DNA of 7,689 nt from DASRSS01 sp035656335 (GTDB lineage Bacteria > Actinomycetota > Actinomycetes > Mycobacteriales > Jatrophihabitantaceae): NCBI GenBank assembly GCA_035656335.1, contig DASRSS010000068.1, positions 1 to 7,689 on the forward strand. Reading direction: 5' to 3'. The position numbers and the translations under genes are program-made. Of the stretch, positions 7,592 to 7,689 are shown one piece after another. Within the stretch, counting starts at the first letter, position 1; every line of letters starts with the position of its first letter. Under the pieces are notes generated by a model. That model saw only the letters and a list, made by a program, of their open reading frames with translations. It searched no databases and had not been told where the DNA came from.

Positions 7592-7689
7592 GTGACGAAT
7601 TTCCAGATGCAGGCGATGCACTCGCTGCGCCGGGGCGACAAATCGGTGCTCGACAAGCAGTTGCCGCCGGGCATCTGGCGCCGCGTCTT
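7592..7689 (+). CDS. N-terminus of an unidentified protein, possibly an ABC exporter (cut by window end)
   Basis: GTG at 7592 is preceded by a strong ribosome site, GGAGGT at 7580-7585, 6 bases upstream, and the frame stays open for 32 codons to the window end. The start reads MTNFQMQAMHSLRRGDKS, followed by LPPGIWRRV. A short polar lead ending in a PG-x-x-RR segment before the first membrane helix resembles the beginning of actinobacterial ABC transporter half-exporters, but no domain is reached, so the identity is a guess. It lies 66 bases after the crotonase gene on the same strand; I see no clear promoter or terminator in that gap, and the genes may be cotranscribed. Confidence 0.6.
   Translation, partial: MTNFQMQAMHSLRRGDKSVLDKQLPPGIWRRV

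Overview
This is a GC-rich, densely coded chromosomal window from an actinobacterium. The signs are the end of a SufS-SufU-DUF59 type SUF operon, high-GC codon use, ATGA start/stop overlaps, GTG starts, and a gene that looks leaderless. The nearest arrangement I can recall is Mycobacterium tuberculosis Rv1464-Rv1466 (csd/sufS, sufU, DUF59) followed a few genes later by Rv1472-Rv1473A (echA12, an ABC-F protein, a small HTH protein). The genus cannot be fixed from this window; a non-mycobacterial actinomycete is likely.

Layout. (1) Positions 1-1535, plus strand: the 3' end of a SUF iron-sulfur assembly operon, with truncated sufS, then sufU and a DUF59 (SufT-type) gene. Each junction is a 4-base ATGA overlap. 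(2) Positions 1525-2696, minus strand: a two-gene unit of a MarR-type regulator followed by an S51/cyanophycinase-like serine hydrolase. The hydrolase gene runs 11 bases into the 3' end of the convergent DUF59 gene. (3) Positions 2697-2775: a short AT-richer divergent promoter region with a palindrome that is a candidate MarR operator. (4) Positions 2776-4602, plus strand: a ClC-family chloride channel/transporter with two C-terminal CBS domains and unusual ion-pathway residues. (5) Positions 4613-6229: an ABC-F ATPase whose likely -10 box overlaps the ClC stop codon and lies 7 bases before the ATG, the layout of a leaderless mRNA. (6) Positions 6230-6470: the only sizeable intergenic gap, with an 8-bp hairpin just after the ABC-F gene and a candidate promoter. 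(7) Positions 6471-7525: a small basic helix-turn-helix protein followed 2 bases later by a crotonase-family (enoyl-CoA hydratase/isomerase-like) gene that lacks any usable ATG/GTG/TTG start and probably starts at CTG. (8) Positions 7592-7689: the first codons of another gene, possibly an ABC exporter.

The SUF genes act together: SufS removes sulfur from cysteine, SufU accepts it, and the DUF59 protein helps cluster assembly or maturation. The MarR regulator is placed to control both its own unit and the divergent ClC gene. I see no CRISPR array, tRNA, rRNA, insertion sequence or prophage feature, and no evidence of a wholly new multi-gene system. The most interesting points are the missing canonical start of the crotonase gene, the altered ClC pathway residues, the probable leaderless ABC-F transcript and the MarR/ClC divergent operator.
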